Source of the DNA: B18-G4 sp032250805
Lineage (GTDB): Bacteria; Bacteroidota; Bacteroidia; Bacteroidales; B18-G4
DNA: 64,000 bases
NCBI GenBank assembly: GCA_032250805.1
Contig: JAVVEM010000012.1
Span: forward strand, 1-64,000
Direction: 5' to 3'
Every line of letters begins with the position of its first letter. Position 1 is the stretch's first letter. Positions 49,578-58,813 of the stretch are shown piece after piece. A program made the translations under genes and the position numbers. The notes beneath the pieces are model-generated. The model saw only the letters and a list, made by a program, of their open reading frames with translations. It did no database searches and was not told the DNA's origin.

Positions 49578-52133
49578 TTATATCGAATTCCTGCTGGCGT
49601 TGATGATACCGTACAATGACCGGGTGATGAGTTTTTCGTAATTTTCTGTTTTCTCTGATCCCATCTCCACTTTTTGCATCGCATGTTGTTGTATAAGCAA
49701 AAGGGGCAACACGATATCTTCCCTGATATCAACAGAGTTTCGGGTAACAGGTTCTTCCTGCATGAGTATATCGTAACCCGATATGGTCAGCACCATTTTC
49801 TTTGTCAGCAGGAATTCATCATGGATCAGTTTCCAGAAATCGCCGTAGCGGGGGTCTTTACCGATATGTGCTGTAAGGGCAAAATTACTTTTCGAGAGCG
49901 ACATCATACTGTTTAATATCAGCGCTTTAAAAATAGGCACTTCATGAAACAGCTTTTTAAGCGAATAAAGGTTTCCTTTTTTTGAAATGCTTTCCAATGC
50001 GGTCCCGAGACCAAAATAACCGGGCACATTTTGTTTCATCTGGCTCCATGAGCCTACGAAAGGGATGGCACGCAGGTCTTTGAATTCCAGTTGTTCTTTG
50101 TTGCCACGTTTGGCGGGCCTGCTGCCAATGTTGGCCTCACTGTAATATTTCAGTGGTGTCTTGTGTTCAAGATAAGGAACAAAGAGAGGGTGGTTTTTCA
50201 GCTCCAGGTATTTCCGGTAGCTGTTCTCCGATAGTTCTTCAATCAGTTGCCGGTCGTCCTCTCCTATGCATACTTTTTTACCCAGTAGCTCGCGCGACAA
50301 GCCAGCCGTCAGCAATTGGTCGCAGTTGTATATAAACTGTTCTTTTGTGCCGTACCTGCTGGTAATGGTTTGTCCCTGTATTGTAAGCTGGATTTCATTA
50401 TTGGCGATCTTCTGGCTCTGGGCGGCATAAAAGCGATGCGATTTGCCTCCACCTCTGGCCGGCGGGCCTCCGCGGCCATCAAAAAAGATAACCTGTATAC
50501 CTTCCTGTTTGCAAACATCAGAAAGCAGTTCCTTGGTTTTATAGATCGACCAGTTTGCCTTCAGGTAACCTCCGTCTTTGGTGCCATCTGAAAATCCAAG
50601 CATGATGGTTTGCTTATTTTCACGGAATTCAACATGCTTCCGGTATTGCCCGGTATTAAAAAGTTCGCGCATAATACCGGCAGCATTGGCCATACCGTTC
50701 ATAGTCTCGAATAAGGGCACAATGTCAAAACTTAATTCCCCGGTTCTGTATCCACACCACCTGAACAGCGCATATACAAACAAGACCGAATAAATATCCT
50801 CCGAATTGCTGATAATATATCTGTTGCATCCCCACTCTCCGTTGTTGGCCTGGATCTGTTTCAGCTGAAGAATATTTAAAATGGTATCTTTTACAATACT
50901 GTCGTTAAATGTATCAGGATCGATCCTGATCTCTGCCGAGAGGAGAATATCCAGCAATTCGTCTTTACTCAATTCTCCGGTATCTTCGGTAATGTAATTT
51001 GCTTTTTTGAGTATTTCCTCCACGGCTTTTTTGTGCACCCGATGGTCCTGCCTGATGTCGAGTGTGGCAAAGTGGTTTCTGAATATTTTTACTTTGTCGA
51101 TAATGCTCTCCAGTTCTTCCAGATACAATTTATTGTAGCGATCTGTTATGGTTTTCCTGATTTGCATTAGTGAGGCCAGAATTTCCTGATACTGCAAAAC
51201 TTCAGAAGGATTGAACATGCTTGTATACAGTCGTGAACGCAAATCGGCTATGATCTCTTCCACGCCCCGAAACGTCATTTTTTTCTCCAGGTTTTTAATG
51301 TCCTGGTAATAACATTTCATGAGGGTCATGCGGAGTTCGTTGGCTACCTTCATTGTTGTACCGGCTGTGACAAATGGATTGCCATCACGGTCGCCTCCCG
51401 GCCAGAACCCGATACGGATAAGCGCGGGAGAATCGAAATCAACGTCCGGGAAATTATTTTTAATGAGTGCGTAGAATGCCCCTATTGCTTCGTAATAAAC
51501 ATTCCGCAGATAATAAATAATGTGCTGAGCCTCTTCAAAAGGGGTGGGTTTTTTTGATTTGAGCAGTGAGGTCATTCCCAGTTGCTGCAGGCTGAGATCG
51601 ATGCCGTTCATGTCGTTATTTTCGACCAGGGTTTGCAGGCTGCTGATAATATCCAATACTGCCGGAGGATAGAATTGTGTCGGGTGGGCAGTAAACACGG
51701 GCCTGATGCTGAAAGTGGAGAGCTTGTCGAGGATCTTCTTTTTTATTTCTGTTTTTTCTCCCAGGTGGATGTAGTCAAGGATTGACAGGTTGTTTTCGCC
51801 GGTATCGTGAAGATGCGGAAATGCCGAATCTTCAATGCTGTCGTAAAGAACGATCTGCCTCTCGACATACTGTATGATCCTGAACATGAAATCGATTTTT
51901 TCTTTTTCATCCCTGATCGCTGTATGTTTCAGAAAATAATCATCTACAATATCCTTAGGCTCAAGGCTGTTTTCGAGCCCGACCTTAAAAAATTGCGACA
52001 TTACCGGGATCAACATCCCTATATTGCTGATGTCCTTAAAGGGGAGGTTTAAAAAGATACTGTTATATACATTGTATTTTTTTCTTACCCGCTGATCAAA
52101 CTCCTTTTCAATTAACGCATGTTTCATAATCAT
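49578..52133 (-). CDS. ppc: Phosphoenolpyruvate carboxylase
   Basis: An 851-residue anaplerotic enzyme making oxaloacetate from PEP and bicarbonate. Catalytic motifs are intact: 'RPVFTAHPTQFYPPAVLDII' (catalytic His), 'RIGFWPGGDRDGNPFV' (GGDRDGNP), 'LGFSDGTKDGGYLKANW', and the 'FFDGRGGPPARGGG' loop (GRGGxxxRGG), followed by 'TIQGQTITSRYGTKEQF'. It is slightly shorter than the E. coli enzyme (883). Start at ATG 52133, or 52127 two codons later. Together with pyruvate kinase at 18.9-20.5 kb it sets the fate of PEP, but the genes are far apart. Confidence 0.95.
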   Translation of the reverse strand: MIMKHALIEKEFDQRVRKKYNVYNSIFLNLPFKDISNIGMLIPVMSQFFKVGLENSLEPKDIVDDYFLKHTAIRDEKEKIDFMFRIIQYVERQIVLYDSIEDSAFPHLHDTGENNLSILDYIHLGEKTEIKKKILDKLSTFSIRPVFTAHPTQFYPPAVLDIISSLQTLVENNDMNGIDLSLQQLGMTSLLKSKKPTPFEEAQHIIYYLRNVYYEAIGAFYALIKNNFPDVDFDSPALIRIGFWPGGDRDGNPFVTAGTTMKVANELRMTLMKCYYQDIKNLEKKMTFRGVEEIIADLRSRLYTSMFNPSEVLQYQEILASLMQIRKTITDRYNKLYLEELESIIDKVKIFRNHFATLDIRQDHRVHKKAVEEILKKANYITEDTGELSKDELLDILLSAEIRIDPDTFNDSIVKDTILNILQLKQIQANNGEWGCNRYIISNSEDIYSVLFVYALFRWCGYRTGELSFDIVPLFETMNGMANAAGIMRELFNTGQYRKHVEFRENKQTIMLGFSDGTKDGGYLKANWSIYKTKELLSDVCKQEGIQVIFFDGRGGPPARGGGKSHRFYAAQSQKIANNEIQLTIQGQTITSRYGTKEQFIYNCDQLLTAGLSRELLGKKVCIGEDDRQLIEELSENSYRKYLELKNHPLFVPYLEHKTPLKYYSEANIGSRPAKRGNKEQLEFKDLRAIPFVGSWSQMKQNVPGYFGLGTALESISKKGNLYSLKKLFHEVPIFKALILNSMMSLSKSNFALTAHIGKDPRYGDFWKLIHDEFLLTKKMVLTISGYDILMQEEPVTRNSVDIREDIVLPLLLIQQHAMQKVEMGSEKTENYEKLITRSLYGIINASRNSI

Positions 52134-52243
52134 TTAAAGCTTTTGGACCCATCCTCTAATGTACTAATTTCTATTACAAAATGCAATAGCTGTGATAAGA
52201 TCCCGACGAGTAATATTCGATCTGATATGCCTGAAGGGAAAGG

Positions 52244-53467
52244 CTAAATATCTGCATTAGCCGACCAGTCGAGGAGCCTTTGCTCGCCTTTTAACTGCTG
52301 TATCTCACTGATTTCCTGCGAAACTTCTACCACTCCGCAGTAACGGTTTTTTTGATCCCTTACGGCAAAGTAGCGTATCAATAAAAAAGTTTCCCCCATT
52401 TTGATCCGGAAACTGGCTTTATCCTGCTTCCCGATGCGAAATGTCTCAATGATCTCTTCAACGATATGAACACTTTCAGGGGGATGGCAATTTTTTACAT
52501 CGCGGCCGATAATGCTTTTGGCCCTCGGGAATATCCGTTTTTCGGGTGAAGAAAAATACCTGACTTTATTCAGCTCATCTACAAAAGTGATATCAACAGG
52601 CAAATGATTGAAGATAAGCTGGATTTGCCTGGCAGTTAACATTCCGGTTTCAAGGTCTACACCCTCTTTTTGTGTTTTTGCTTCTGTTGCAGGGCCATCT
52701 TTTCCGAATTCGGGTTGCACATACGGGAACCTGAAGTCTCTGCTTTCGCTGAGCATCTGTTTCAGTTGGCCCTGGGGGATGGTATCCAGCATTACCGGGA
52801 AAAGGATCTTTTCTTCCCGGAACTTTATGGCCAGCATATTGAAAAAAAGATCGCCGGCAAGCTTATTGAATTTCGGGAGGTCAAGCACTGCTTTCCTGAG
52901 GATGCTTACAATTTGTTTCCTGTTGTTTCGTATATCATCATGAAATGACCACATTACCTGCAGGCATCTGTAATCAGGCCATTGTTTTTCGAGGGCCGGA
53001 AACAATACATTCTCCTTGATCACATAATGGTTTTCAAAGGGTTTTAACCCGGTAAAACCCTCCAGAAGGGCTTGTTTGGTTTTAACATCATTGGGATTCT
53101 TGTTGATCTTCCTGATCAGCGGACGCATATTTTTCAGCCGATCAGCCATTTCGGCATTATTCTTCTGAAGAATATCAAGAAAACTCCCTGCTGTGATTTT
53201 TGCCGCTTTGGCATCGTTCAGACTGCGATAAAACAGGTTTAAAATTTTGTTTATTCCGCTTTTTAATTCATCTAAAGGAATATCCATCCCCACAAGCTCA
53301 TCAACCAGCGAAATTACTTCAGAAGGTGTAATGTTATCGATCAGCTTGCTGTTTTCCCTAACCTTGTTTGCAGGATCGTGGCCATATATGATTGCTTTGC
53401 TGAATTCAATCAGCTTTGTGGGTAAAGGCTCCTTTTTTTTTGATGATCCTGACATGGTTGCCGGCAT
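52244..53467 (-). CDS. DUF438-like/hemerythrin-like/PAS protein, copy 1
   Basis: A 407-residue cytoplasmic protein. The N-terminal helical part (about 20-85, 'ITPSEVISLVDELVGMDIPL') aligns with the DUF438 part of the gene at 58814. A HHE/hemerythrin-like region follows (about 100-245, 'LKPFENHYVIKENVLFPALE', 'WSFHDDIRNNRKQIVSI', 'REEKILFPVML') with His and Glu suited to a di-iron site. A PAS domain ends it (about 285-395, 'LPVDITFVDELNKVRYFSSP', 'IGRDVKNCHPPESVHIVEEI'), with a conserved Cys-His in CHPP. Hemerythrin-PAS proteins are thought to sense or detoxify O2/NO. Its neighbour upstream on the same strand is an NO reductase. Confidence 0.8.
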   Translation of the reverse strand: MPATMSGSSKKKEPLPTKLIEFSKAIIYGHDPANKVRENSKLIDNITPSEVISLVDELVGMDIPLDELKSGINKILNLFYRSLNDAKAAKITAGSFLDILQKNNAEMADRLKNMRPLIRKINKNPNDVKTKQALLEGFTGLKPFENHYVIKENVLFPALEKQWPDYRCLQVMWSFHDDIRNNRKQIVSILRKAVLDLPKFNKLAGDLFFNMLAIKFREEKILFPVMLDTIPQGQLKQMLSESRDFRFPYVQPEFGKDGPATEAKTQKEGVDLETGMLTARQIQLIFNHLPVDITFVDELNKVRYFSSPEKRIFPRAKSIIGRDVKNCHPPESVHIVEEIIETFRIGKQDKASFRIKMGETFLLIRYFAVRDQKNRYCGVVEVSQEISEIQQLKGEQRLLDWSANADI

Positions 53468-53568
53468 ATTGTATTGAACTGCAAATGTATAACAAATTGG
53501 CGAATTACGATGTAAGCGGCAGGGTGTAATGCATTATACCAAGTATCGGGTATGTGGGATTCATAAAA

Positions 53569-53622
53569 TCCCGGCCGGCCCGGCACCCTGACAATGGTAT
53601 GCTGGCTGCCGGCCGGCCGGGA
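53569..53622. repeat. GC-rich inverted repeat with GGCCGGCC core
   Basis: TCCCGGCCGGCCCGGCA (53569-53585) pairs with TGCCGGCCGGCCGGGA (53607-53622) across a 21-base loop, with one bulged C. It lies after the NO reductase stop and before the hemerythrin-PAS start. Read on the minus strand it is followed by ATTTTATG, only a weak T-tract. It may attenuate or terminate read-through, or be a REP-like repeat. Its base composition is far from that of neighbouring gaps. Confidence 0.55.
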
Positions 53623-53645
53623 ACGGAATAAGATAATTGCTCACT

Positions 53646-55886
53646 TTATTTCTTTAAGGACCATCCCCCTTTTAGTCCAAAAACGAACCATCCCAGATAT
53701 AACGCTCCTATGGCAAAGATCGTATCGCCAATTACTCTGAGCCAGCGTATTGTTTCAAGAGGTGGTGATTCGAGGAATTCTGCCGAACGTGCGTACCACA
53801 ATCCATGTTTTACGCTCGCAACGGTTTGCGCCAGCCCTACAGGTAAAACGCTTAAAACTACCATCAACAGCAGTCCGATGTTCAACGACCAAAAGGCTAT
53901 TTTGATGGGTTTCTCCTTCCATACAGATTTAAGATCCATATCGCGAAGAACAAACAGCATTAACCCGATGCCAAGCATGCCATATACTCCGAACAGTGCA
54001 GTATGTCCGTGCACGGGGGTTGTGTTTAGCCCTTGCATGTAGTATAAGGCAATGGGGGGGTTAATAAGAAAACCGAATATACCTGCTCCCAGAAAATTCC
54101 AGAAAGCAACAGAAATAAAAAAGTATATCGGCCATTTATAGGCTTTTACCCATTCTGTTGCCCGGCTAAGTTTGATGTTATGGTAGGCTTCGAAGCCCAT
54201 CAGGACAAGGGGCACCACTTCGAGTGCGCTGAATGTTGCACCGAGGGCAAGCACGGCTGTTGGAGTACCGGTAAAATAAAGATGATGGAAGGTGCCGATG
54301 ATACCGCCCGACAGGAAAATAATGGTGGCAAACAGAACACTTCCGGTGGCTATTGAGGCCCTGATGAGTTGCATACGAACGAAGAGAAATGCAATGGCTA
54401 CGGTTGCAAATACTTCAAAGAAACCTTCAACCCAGAGGTGTACTACCCACCATCTCCAGTATTCGGCTACCGCCAGATGGGTTTGTCTCCCCCACATCAG
54501 ACCTGCAGCATAAAAAGCTGCAATAGCCACCGAGGCGACCAGAAACATAATAAGCAGGTGCCTGTTTTCCTCCTTTTTCTGAAGTGCAGGCCAAATTGCC
54601 CTGCCCATCAGGAAAAGCCATAATACAAGGCCAACCAAAAGGAATATCTGCCAGAACCTTCCCAGATCAACGTATTCATAGCCTTGATGGCCAAACCAGA
54701 AATTATTAACCAGGCCCAGTTTTTGCATCACGCCCATCCACTGTCCGGCAAGTGAACCTACTACAATAATCAGAAGTGCAATAAATAAAAAGTTTACTCC
54801 TGCTTTCTGAAATTTTGGTTCCTTGCCCGATATGGCCGGGGCGATGAATAATCCGGTTGCGAGCCACGAGGTGGCAATCCAGAATATGGCTAACTGTACG
54901 TGCCAGGTGCGTGAAATCGAGTATGGCAGTATCTCCGCAAGGGGCAATCCATAAAACCCAAGTCCCTCTACACCATAGTGGGCTGTGATCACACCCATAA
55001 GGATCTGCACAAGGATCAGTGCAGTAACAACCCAGAAATACTTAAGCGTGGCTTTCATTGAAGGAGTGAGCCTGGTGCCTGATAATGGATTTACTGCCGG
55101 AATATTGGGATTTTTCTCCTCAGTACGGTGCGTGGCATAGTACCATCCCAGCAAGCCGATACCGAATAAAAGTATGATCACACTGAACCCTGTCCATAAC
55201 AGTAAATTTCCGGTTGGCTTGTTGCCAACAAGTTCTTCGGGTGGCCAGTTATTGGTATAGGTGATGTCTTTGCCTGGCCTCTCTGTCACCGTCGACCATG
55301 TTGCCCAGAAAAAGAATGCATTCATCTTTGACATGCGCTCTGCTTCCTTGATTGTATTTTCCGGTATACTGTATGCCTCGCGCAGGTCTGCTTTTGCAGG
55401 ATCATTCATAAACAAACCGGCATAATGCCTGCTGGTGCTTTCTATGGCCTTTGCCCGAATATCTGAAATGGTGATCGTATTTTCAGACTTATTAAATGTG
55501 TTTTCCCTGATCTCATTTTGCAGGCGCTGTTGCAGCATCGCCTGCTTTTCACTCTCCAGCTTTTCATAAGAAACCGAAAATTCTTCTTCGGCCCAGTAAT
55601 TCAGGATGAAAAGAGCTTCACGGTGCAACCAGTCTGCCGTCCAGTCGGGAGCTTTGTAGGCCCCATGCCCCCATATTGTTCCCACTTCCTGTCCGCCAAT
55701 CGATTGCCAGATATTCTGGCCATCTTTAATGTCGGAAGAAGTAAAGATCACCCTGCCATCTGAGGTAATTACTTTTGCCGGAATGGGCGGTGCCTCGCGG
55801 TAAATCTCCCTTCCGTAGTAGCCCAGGATCCCAAATGAAATCAGGAGGACCAGAATGAATCCTCCCCAAAGTCTTTTTGTAGTCAT
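53646..55886 (-). CDS. norZ: Quinol-dependent nitric oxide reductase (qNOR)
   Basis: A 746-residue single-chain NO reductase (usual length about 750-760) reducing 2 NO to N2O with quinol electrons in the inner membrane. The N-terminal cytochrome-c-like fused part lacks heme but keeps 'DIKDGQNIWQSIGGQEVGTI' and 'IWGHGAYKAPDWTADWLHRE'. The heme-copper-oxidase-like part has 'SRTWHVQLAIFWIATSWLAT' (heme His), 'HLWVEGFFEVFATVAIAFLF' (Fe_B His/Glu) and 'GIIGTFHHLYFTGTPTAVLA' (Fe_B His pair). It probably detoxifies NO rather than forming a full denitrification chain, since no nir or nos genes are seen. Hemerythrin-PAS genes and an NsrR-like gene lie on either side. Confidence 0.95.
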   Translation of the reverse strand: MTTKRLWGGFILVLLISFGILGYYGREIYREAPPIPAKVITSDGRVIFTSSDIKDGQNIWQSIGGQEVGTIWGHGAYKAPDWTADWLHREALFILNYWAEEEFSVSYEKLESEKQAMLQQRLQNEIRENTFNKSENTITISDIRAKAIESTSRHYAGLFMNDPAKADLREAYSIPENTIKEAERMSKMNAFFFWATWSTVTERPGKDITYTNNWPPEELVGNKPTGNLLLWTGFSVIILLFGIGLLGWYYATHRTEEKNPNIPAVNPLSGTRLTPSMKATLKYFWVVTALILVQILMGVITAHYGVEGLGFYGLPLAEILPYSISRTWHVQLAIFWIATSWLATGLFIAPAISGKEPKFQKAGVNFLFIALLIIVVGSLAGQWMGVMQKLGLVNNFWFGHQGYEYVDLGRFWQIFLLVGLVLWLFLMGRAIWPALQKKEENRHLLIMFLVASVAIAAFYAAGLMWGRQTHLAVAEYWRWWVVHLWVEGFFEVFATVAIAFLFVRMQLIRASIATGSVLFATIIFLSGGIIGTFHHLYFTGTPTAVLALGATFSALEVVPLVLMGFEAYHNIKLSRATEWVKAYKWPIYFFISVAFWNFLGAGIFGFLINPPIALYYMQGLNTTPVHGHTALFGVYGMLGIGLMLFVLRDMDLKSVWKEKPIKIAFWSLNIGLLLMVVLSVLPVGLAQTVASVKHGLWYARSAEFLESPPLETIRWLRVIGDTIFAIGALYLGWFVFGLKGGWSLKK

Positions 55887-55916
55887 GACGTAAGTTTTTA
55901 GTTAATATTTCATCGG

Positions 55917-55924
55917 CAAATATA
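55917..55924 (-). promoter_or_regulatory. Probable -7 element of the NO reductase gene
   Basis: The minus strand reads TATATTTG, fitting TAnnTTTG, about 30 bases upstream of the start at 55886. No clear -33 TTTG, which would fit an activator- or repressor-controlled promoter. No NsrR box was defined by eye. Confidence 0.45.
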
Positions 55925-56169
55925 AAAAAATATAAAAAGACCCGTAAATCCATGAATAAATATTTCAGGAGATGATCCGGGAAAATGTTTTGAAGAGAAG
56001 CCTGTCATAAATTTATGAGCCTGTGAGCATTGTATTTCCATGACTTCCTGTTATTCCATAAACAGGGGAATATGAACATTTTAAATGTCCTGGGCTACAT
56101 ACAACAGCCATTTATATCCACTTTTTTTCTTACCTTAGTAGAACAGAAATATTTTGAAAACAATTGATT

Positions 56170-57591
56170 ATGAAAACAACATATCCGATTTATCTTGCCG
56201 GCGAATTCCTCACAACGAGTGACAGTATGGAGGTCATAAACCCTTTCGACAACAGCAGGGTGGCCGGCACCTGCAGGGCGGGTGAGGCTGAACTGGAAGA
56301 AGCGATAAAAAAGGCCGGATCAGTGAGAGAAACACTCATCGACATGCCATCTGCCGATCGCTATGCCATCCTCCTGCAGATTGCTGAAAAGATGAAACAA
56401 TCGCGGCAGGACATCGCACGCATCATCACCCTCGAATCAGGCAAACCCATGCGCTATGCCCTGGGTGAAACCGACAGGGCCATACAAACCTTTACCATTG
56501 CTGCCGAGGAAAGCAAACGCCTTCCTGCCGAATATATAGATATTGAATGGACTGCAGCGGGAAAAGGAAAAGAAGGCCTTGTGCGGTATTTTCCTGTGGG
56601 CCTTGCAGCAGGTATATCTCCTTTTAATTTTCCGCTTAACCTGGCTGTGCATAAGCTGGCACCCGCCATCGCCGCGGGTTGCCCCATCATTCTTAAACCA
56701 TCCTCATCAACGCCATTATCCACACTCAACCTGGCGCATATTATCAACAGTACGGATCTTCCGAAAGGTGCCGTATCCATCATGCCCATGAGCCGCGAAA
56801 CAGGCAATAATATGGTTACTGATGAAAGATTTGCCTTACTCTCCTTTACCGGTTCACCGGCAGTAGGCTGGAAAATGAAAGCAGAGGCCGGAAAGAAAAA
56901 AGTGGTGCTCGAGCTGGGCGGCAATGCAGGGGTGATCGTTACCGGATCGGCCGATATGGATAAGGCGGTTGCCAAATGTATTACCGGTAGCTTTGCCTAC
57001 TCCGGTCAGGTATGCATTCACACCCAACGCATCTTTGTGCAGGAGCAGGTCTTCAATACTTTTACCCAAAAATTTATCGATGAGGTAGACAAGTTGAGGC
57101 CCGGCGATCCACTTGATGAGCAAACCGACATCTCTTCCATGATCGATGAAGATAATGCCAAAAGGGTCGAAGAATGGGTTGATGAGGCTGTAACAGGAGG
57201 GGCAAAAGTGCTGTGCGGAGGCCACCGTGAGAAGAATTATTTTCCTCCTACCGTATTAACCAATACCCGCCCTGATATGAAGGTTTGCGGACTGGAGGTG
57301 TTTGGCCCTGTGGTGACCATCGAAAAGTATGGTACTTTTGATGAAGCACTCAAAGAGATCAACAACAGCCGCTTTGGCCTGCAGGCTGGTGTATTTACCA
57401 ACAGCATCGACGAAATGAATGCAGCCTTCAGGCATTTGGTGGTTGGGGGTATTATCATCAACGACATCCCCGGTTTTCGCGTCGACCACATGCCCTATGG
57501 CGGAGTGAAAGATTCGGGCTTTGGCAGGGAAGGGGTCAGGTACAGCATACACGATATGATGGAGCCCAGGCTTTTGATTAAAGATAAATAG
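56170..57591 (+). CDS. Aldehyde dehydrogenase family protein
   Basis: About 473 residues from the ATG at 56170 (a TTG at 56164 is less likely). An NAD(P)-dependent aldehyde dehydrogenase of normal length: 'YFPVGLAAGISPFNFPLNLA' and 'AAGCPIILKPSSSTPLSTLN' (cofactor domain, NF and KPS), 'LLSFTGSPAVGWKMK', 'KVVLELGGNAGVIVTGSADM' (general base Glu), 'FAYSGQVCIHTQRIFVQE' (nucleophile Cys282), and 'LEVFGPVVTIEKYGTFDEAL' near the end. It looks closest to the semialdehyde/non-phosphorylating GAPDH-like branch, but the substrate cannot be fixed. It stands between NO reductase (divergent) and the Rrf2 gene (same direction, about 220 bases). Confidence 0.9.
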   Translation: MKTTYPIYLAGEFLTTSDSMEVINPFDNSRVAGTCRAGEAELEEAIKKAGSVRETLIDMPSADRYAILLQIAEKMKQSRQDIARIITLESGKPMRYALGETDRAIQTFTIAAEESKRLPAEYIDIEWTAAGKGKEGLVRYFPVGLAAGISPFNFPLNLAVHKLAPAIAAGCPIILKPSSSTPLSTLNLAHIINSTDLPKGAVSIMPMSRETGNNMVTDERFALLSFTGSPAVGWKMKAEAGKKKVVLELGGNAGVIVTGSADMDKAVAKCITGSFAYSGQVCIHTQRIFVQEQVFNTFTQKFIDEVDKLRPGDPLDEQTDISSMIDEDNAKRVEEWVDEAVTGGAKVLCGGHREKNYFPPTVLTNTRPDMKVCGLEVFGPVVTIEKYGTFDEALKEINNSRFGLQAGVFTNSIDEMNAAFRHLVVGGIIINDIPGFRVDHMPYGGVKDSGFGREGVRYSIHDMMEPRLLIKDK

Positions 57592-57762
57592 TTGTTTTAG
57601 CAGAAATTGACGTTTGGCCGACCGGCTTAAATTTATTGCTGAACACTTAATCCAGAGAAGGTAATATAGGCACATCATCATTATTTCCTAAAGAAATAAA
57701 TCCTTGCCGCATCCATTAAAATTATAAAAAGACCTGAACATCCTGTATAGAAAAATATTTAT

Positions 57763-57770
57763 TATCTTTG
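57763..57770 (+). promoter_or_regulatory. Probable -7 element of the Rrf2/ferredoxin operon
   Basis: TATCTTTG, about 40 bases before the ATG at 57811. The sequence 17-23 bases upstream lacks a clean TTTG. Confidence 0.45.
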
Positions 57771-57810
57771 CAGCAGAAATATGCAATAAACCCGGAATAA
57801 ATAAAAAAGT

Positions 57811-58260
57811 ATGCTGTCGAGAAGTACGGAATATGCACTGAGGGCCCTGGTCTACGTGCAGTTAAAGAACTGGGAAGGGAAACGCCCGGGCATTATTGAA
57901 ATTTCCAGGGAGATTGAATCACCTGCGGCATTTACGGCTAAAATACTTCAGCTTTTGGCCAGGCACAGGCTTCTTCAATCGATGAAGGGCCGCGGAGGTG
58001 GTTTTTTCTTCGATGAAGAAAAGGATGAACTCAATCTTTTCAAAGTAGTTGTGACGATTGAAGGCGACAGCTTCTTTCATAAATGTGGATTCGGATTAAA
58101 GAACTGCAGCAACGAAAACCCCTGCCCTCTGCATGATCGTTTTGTCAGGGTAAGGGACGAATTCCGTGAGATTGTCGAAAGCGAAACCATACAGTCGCTT
58201 GCCGCAAAAGTGAAGGATGGCAGCGCTGTACTGAACAGAATGATTAACAATAAAAACTAA
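57811..58260 (+). CDS. Rrf2-family regulator, NsrR-like
   Basis: A 149-residue winged-helix regulator: 'LSRSTEYALRALVYVQLKNW' at the start, recognition region 'ESPAAFTAKILQLLARHRLL', wing 'SMKGRGGGFFFDEEKDELNL'. Three Cys (C92, C99, C105) in 'FHKCGFGLKNCSNENPCPLH' are placed like the [Fe-S] ligands of NsrR and IscR. NsrR proteins lose repression when NO attacks the cluster. With NO reductase nearby and an iron-sulfur ferredoxin directly after, NO sensing is the best guess. It is the first gene of a tight five-gene run: ferredoxin starts 5 bases after the stop. Confidence 0.88.
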   Translation: MLSRSTEYALRALVYVQLKNWEGKRPGIIEISREIESPAAFTAKILQLLARHRLLQSMKGRGGGFFFDEEKDELNLFKVVVTIEGDSFFHKCGFGLKNCSNENPCPLHDRFVRVRDEFREIVESETIQSLAAKVKDGSAVLNRMINNKN

Positions 58261-58265
58261 AAGAT

Positions 58266-58460
58266 ATGGCTATCAAAAAAGTTTGGATCGAAGACGGTTG
58301 CACTTCATGTGGCCTTTGCGAGAGCATTTGCCCCGAAGTATTTGAAATGCCCGACGAGGCTGAAGTTATTGAAGGCGCCGATTTCAGTGCCAATGAAGAA
58401 GGAATAAAAGAGGCGGCAGAAAGTTGCCCGGTAGAAGTAATAAAATTTGAAGAAGAATGA
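58266..58460 (+). CDS. Single-cluster [4Fe-4S] ferredoxin
   Basis: A 64-residue protein with 'DGCTSCGLCESICPEVFEM' (Cys12, 15, 18, 22) and a distal 'ESCPVEVIKFEEE' (Cys54). C-x2-C-x2-C plus the distal Cys-Pro is the ligand set of monocluster ferredoxins; Cys22 would be extra. The rest is acidic (Glu, Asp), fitting an electron carrier. It overlaps the cupin gene by 4 bases (ATGA). The electron-transfer partner may be one of the redox proteins of the same run. Confidence 0.92.
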   Translation: MAIKKVWIEDGCTSCGLCESICPEVFEMPDEAEVIEGADFSANEEGIKEAAESCPVEVIKFEEE

Positions 58461-58795
58461 TAACAAGAAACATTAAAACAGAAGCTGTAAAAGAAAACCC
58501 TCACGGGGTGGAAGTAAAACAAATGTATAATGATGCCTCGGCACAGATCATGCATATTGCGCTTAAACCGGGCGAAAGCCTGAAGCCGCACAAAACCCCT
58601 GTCGACGTTGCATTCTTTATTCTTGAGGGTGAGCCTACCATACATATTGGTGATGAGAGCAAGGGCTTCTCCGCCAACACCCTCATCGAAAGCCCGGCCG
58701 GGATCGTGCACTATATTAGTAATGAACAATCAGACCGGGCCAGGATACTTGTGATTAAGGCACCCCGGCCGGAGCAGGCAACACGGGTATTGTAA
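58457..58795 (+). CDS. Cupin-domain protein
   Basis: A 112-residue single-cupin protein. The first cupin motif is 'KPGESLKPHKTPVDVAFFIL' continuing to 'EGEPTIHIGDES'; the second is around 'TLIESPAGIVHYISNEQSDR'. Metal-ligand candidates are His in 'KPHKTP' and in 'IVHYIS'; the usual HxH of motif 1 is incomplete. The substrate is unknown. Translationally coupled to ferredoxin (ATGA overlap) and followed 18 bases later by the hemerythrin-PAS gene. Confidence 0.85.
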   Translation: MITRNIKTEAVKENPHGVEVKQMYNDASAQIMHIALKPGESLKPHKTPVDVAFFILEGEPTIHIGDESKGFSANTLIESPAGIVHYISNEQSDRARILVIKAPRPEQATRVL

Positions 58796-58813
58796 TCAAT
58801 AAAATCAGATGCC

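Noticed and set aside
49382..49603. Open frame of 73 codons spanning the end of the DUF5723 gene and the terminator
   Set aside because: It runs through a strong terminator hairpin and overlaps the PEP carboxylase end; no recognisable protein features.
53646..55886. Part of a complete denitrification cluster
   Set aside because: No nitrite, nitrous-oxide or nitrate reductase genes are visible in the window; stand-alone qNOR fits detoxification.
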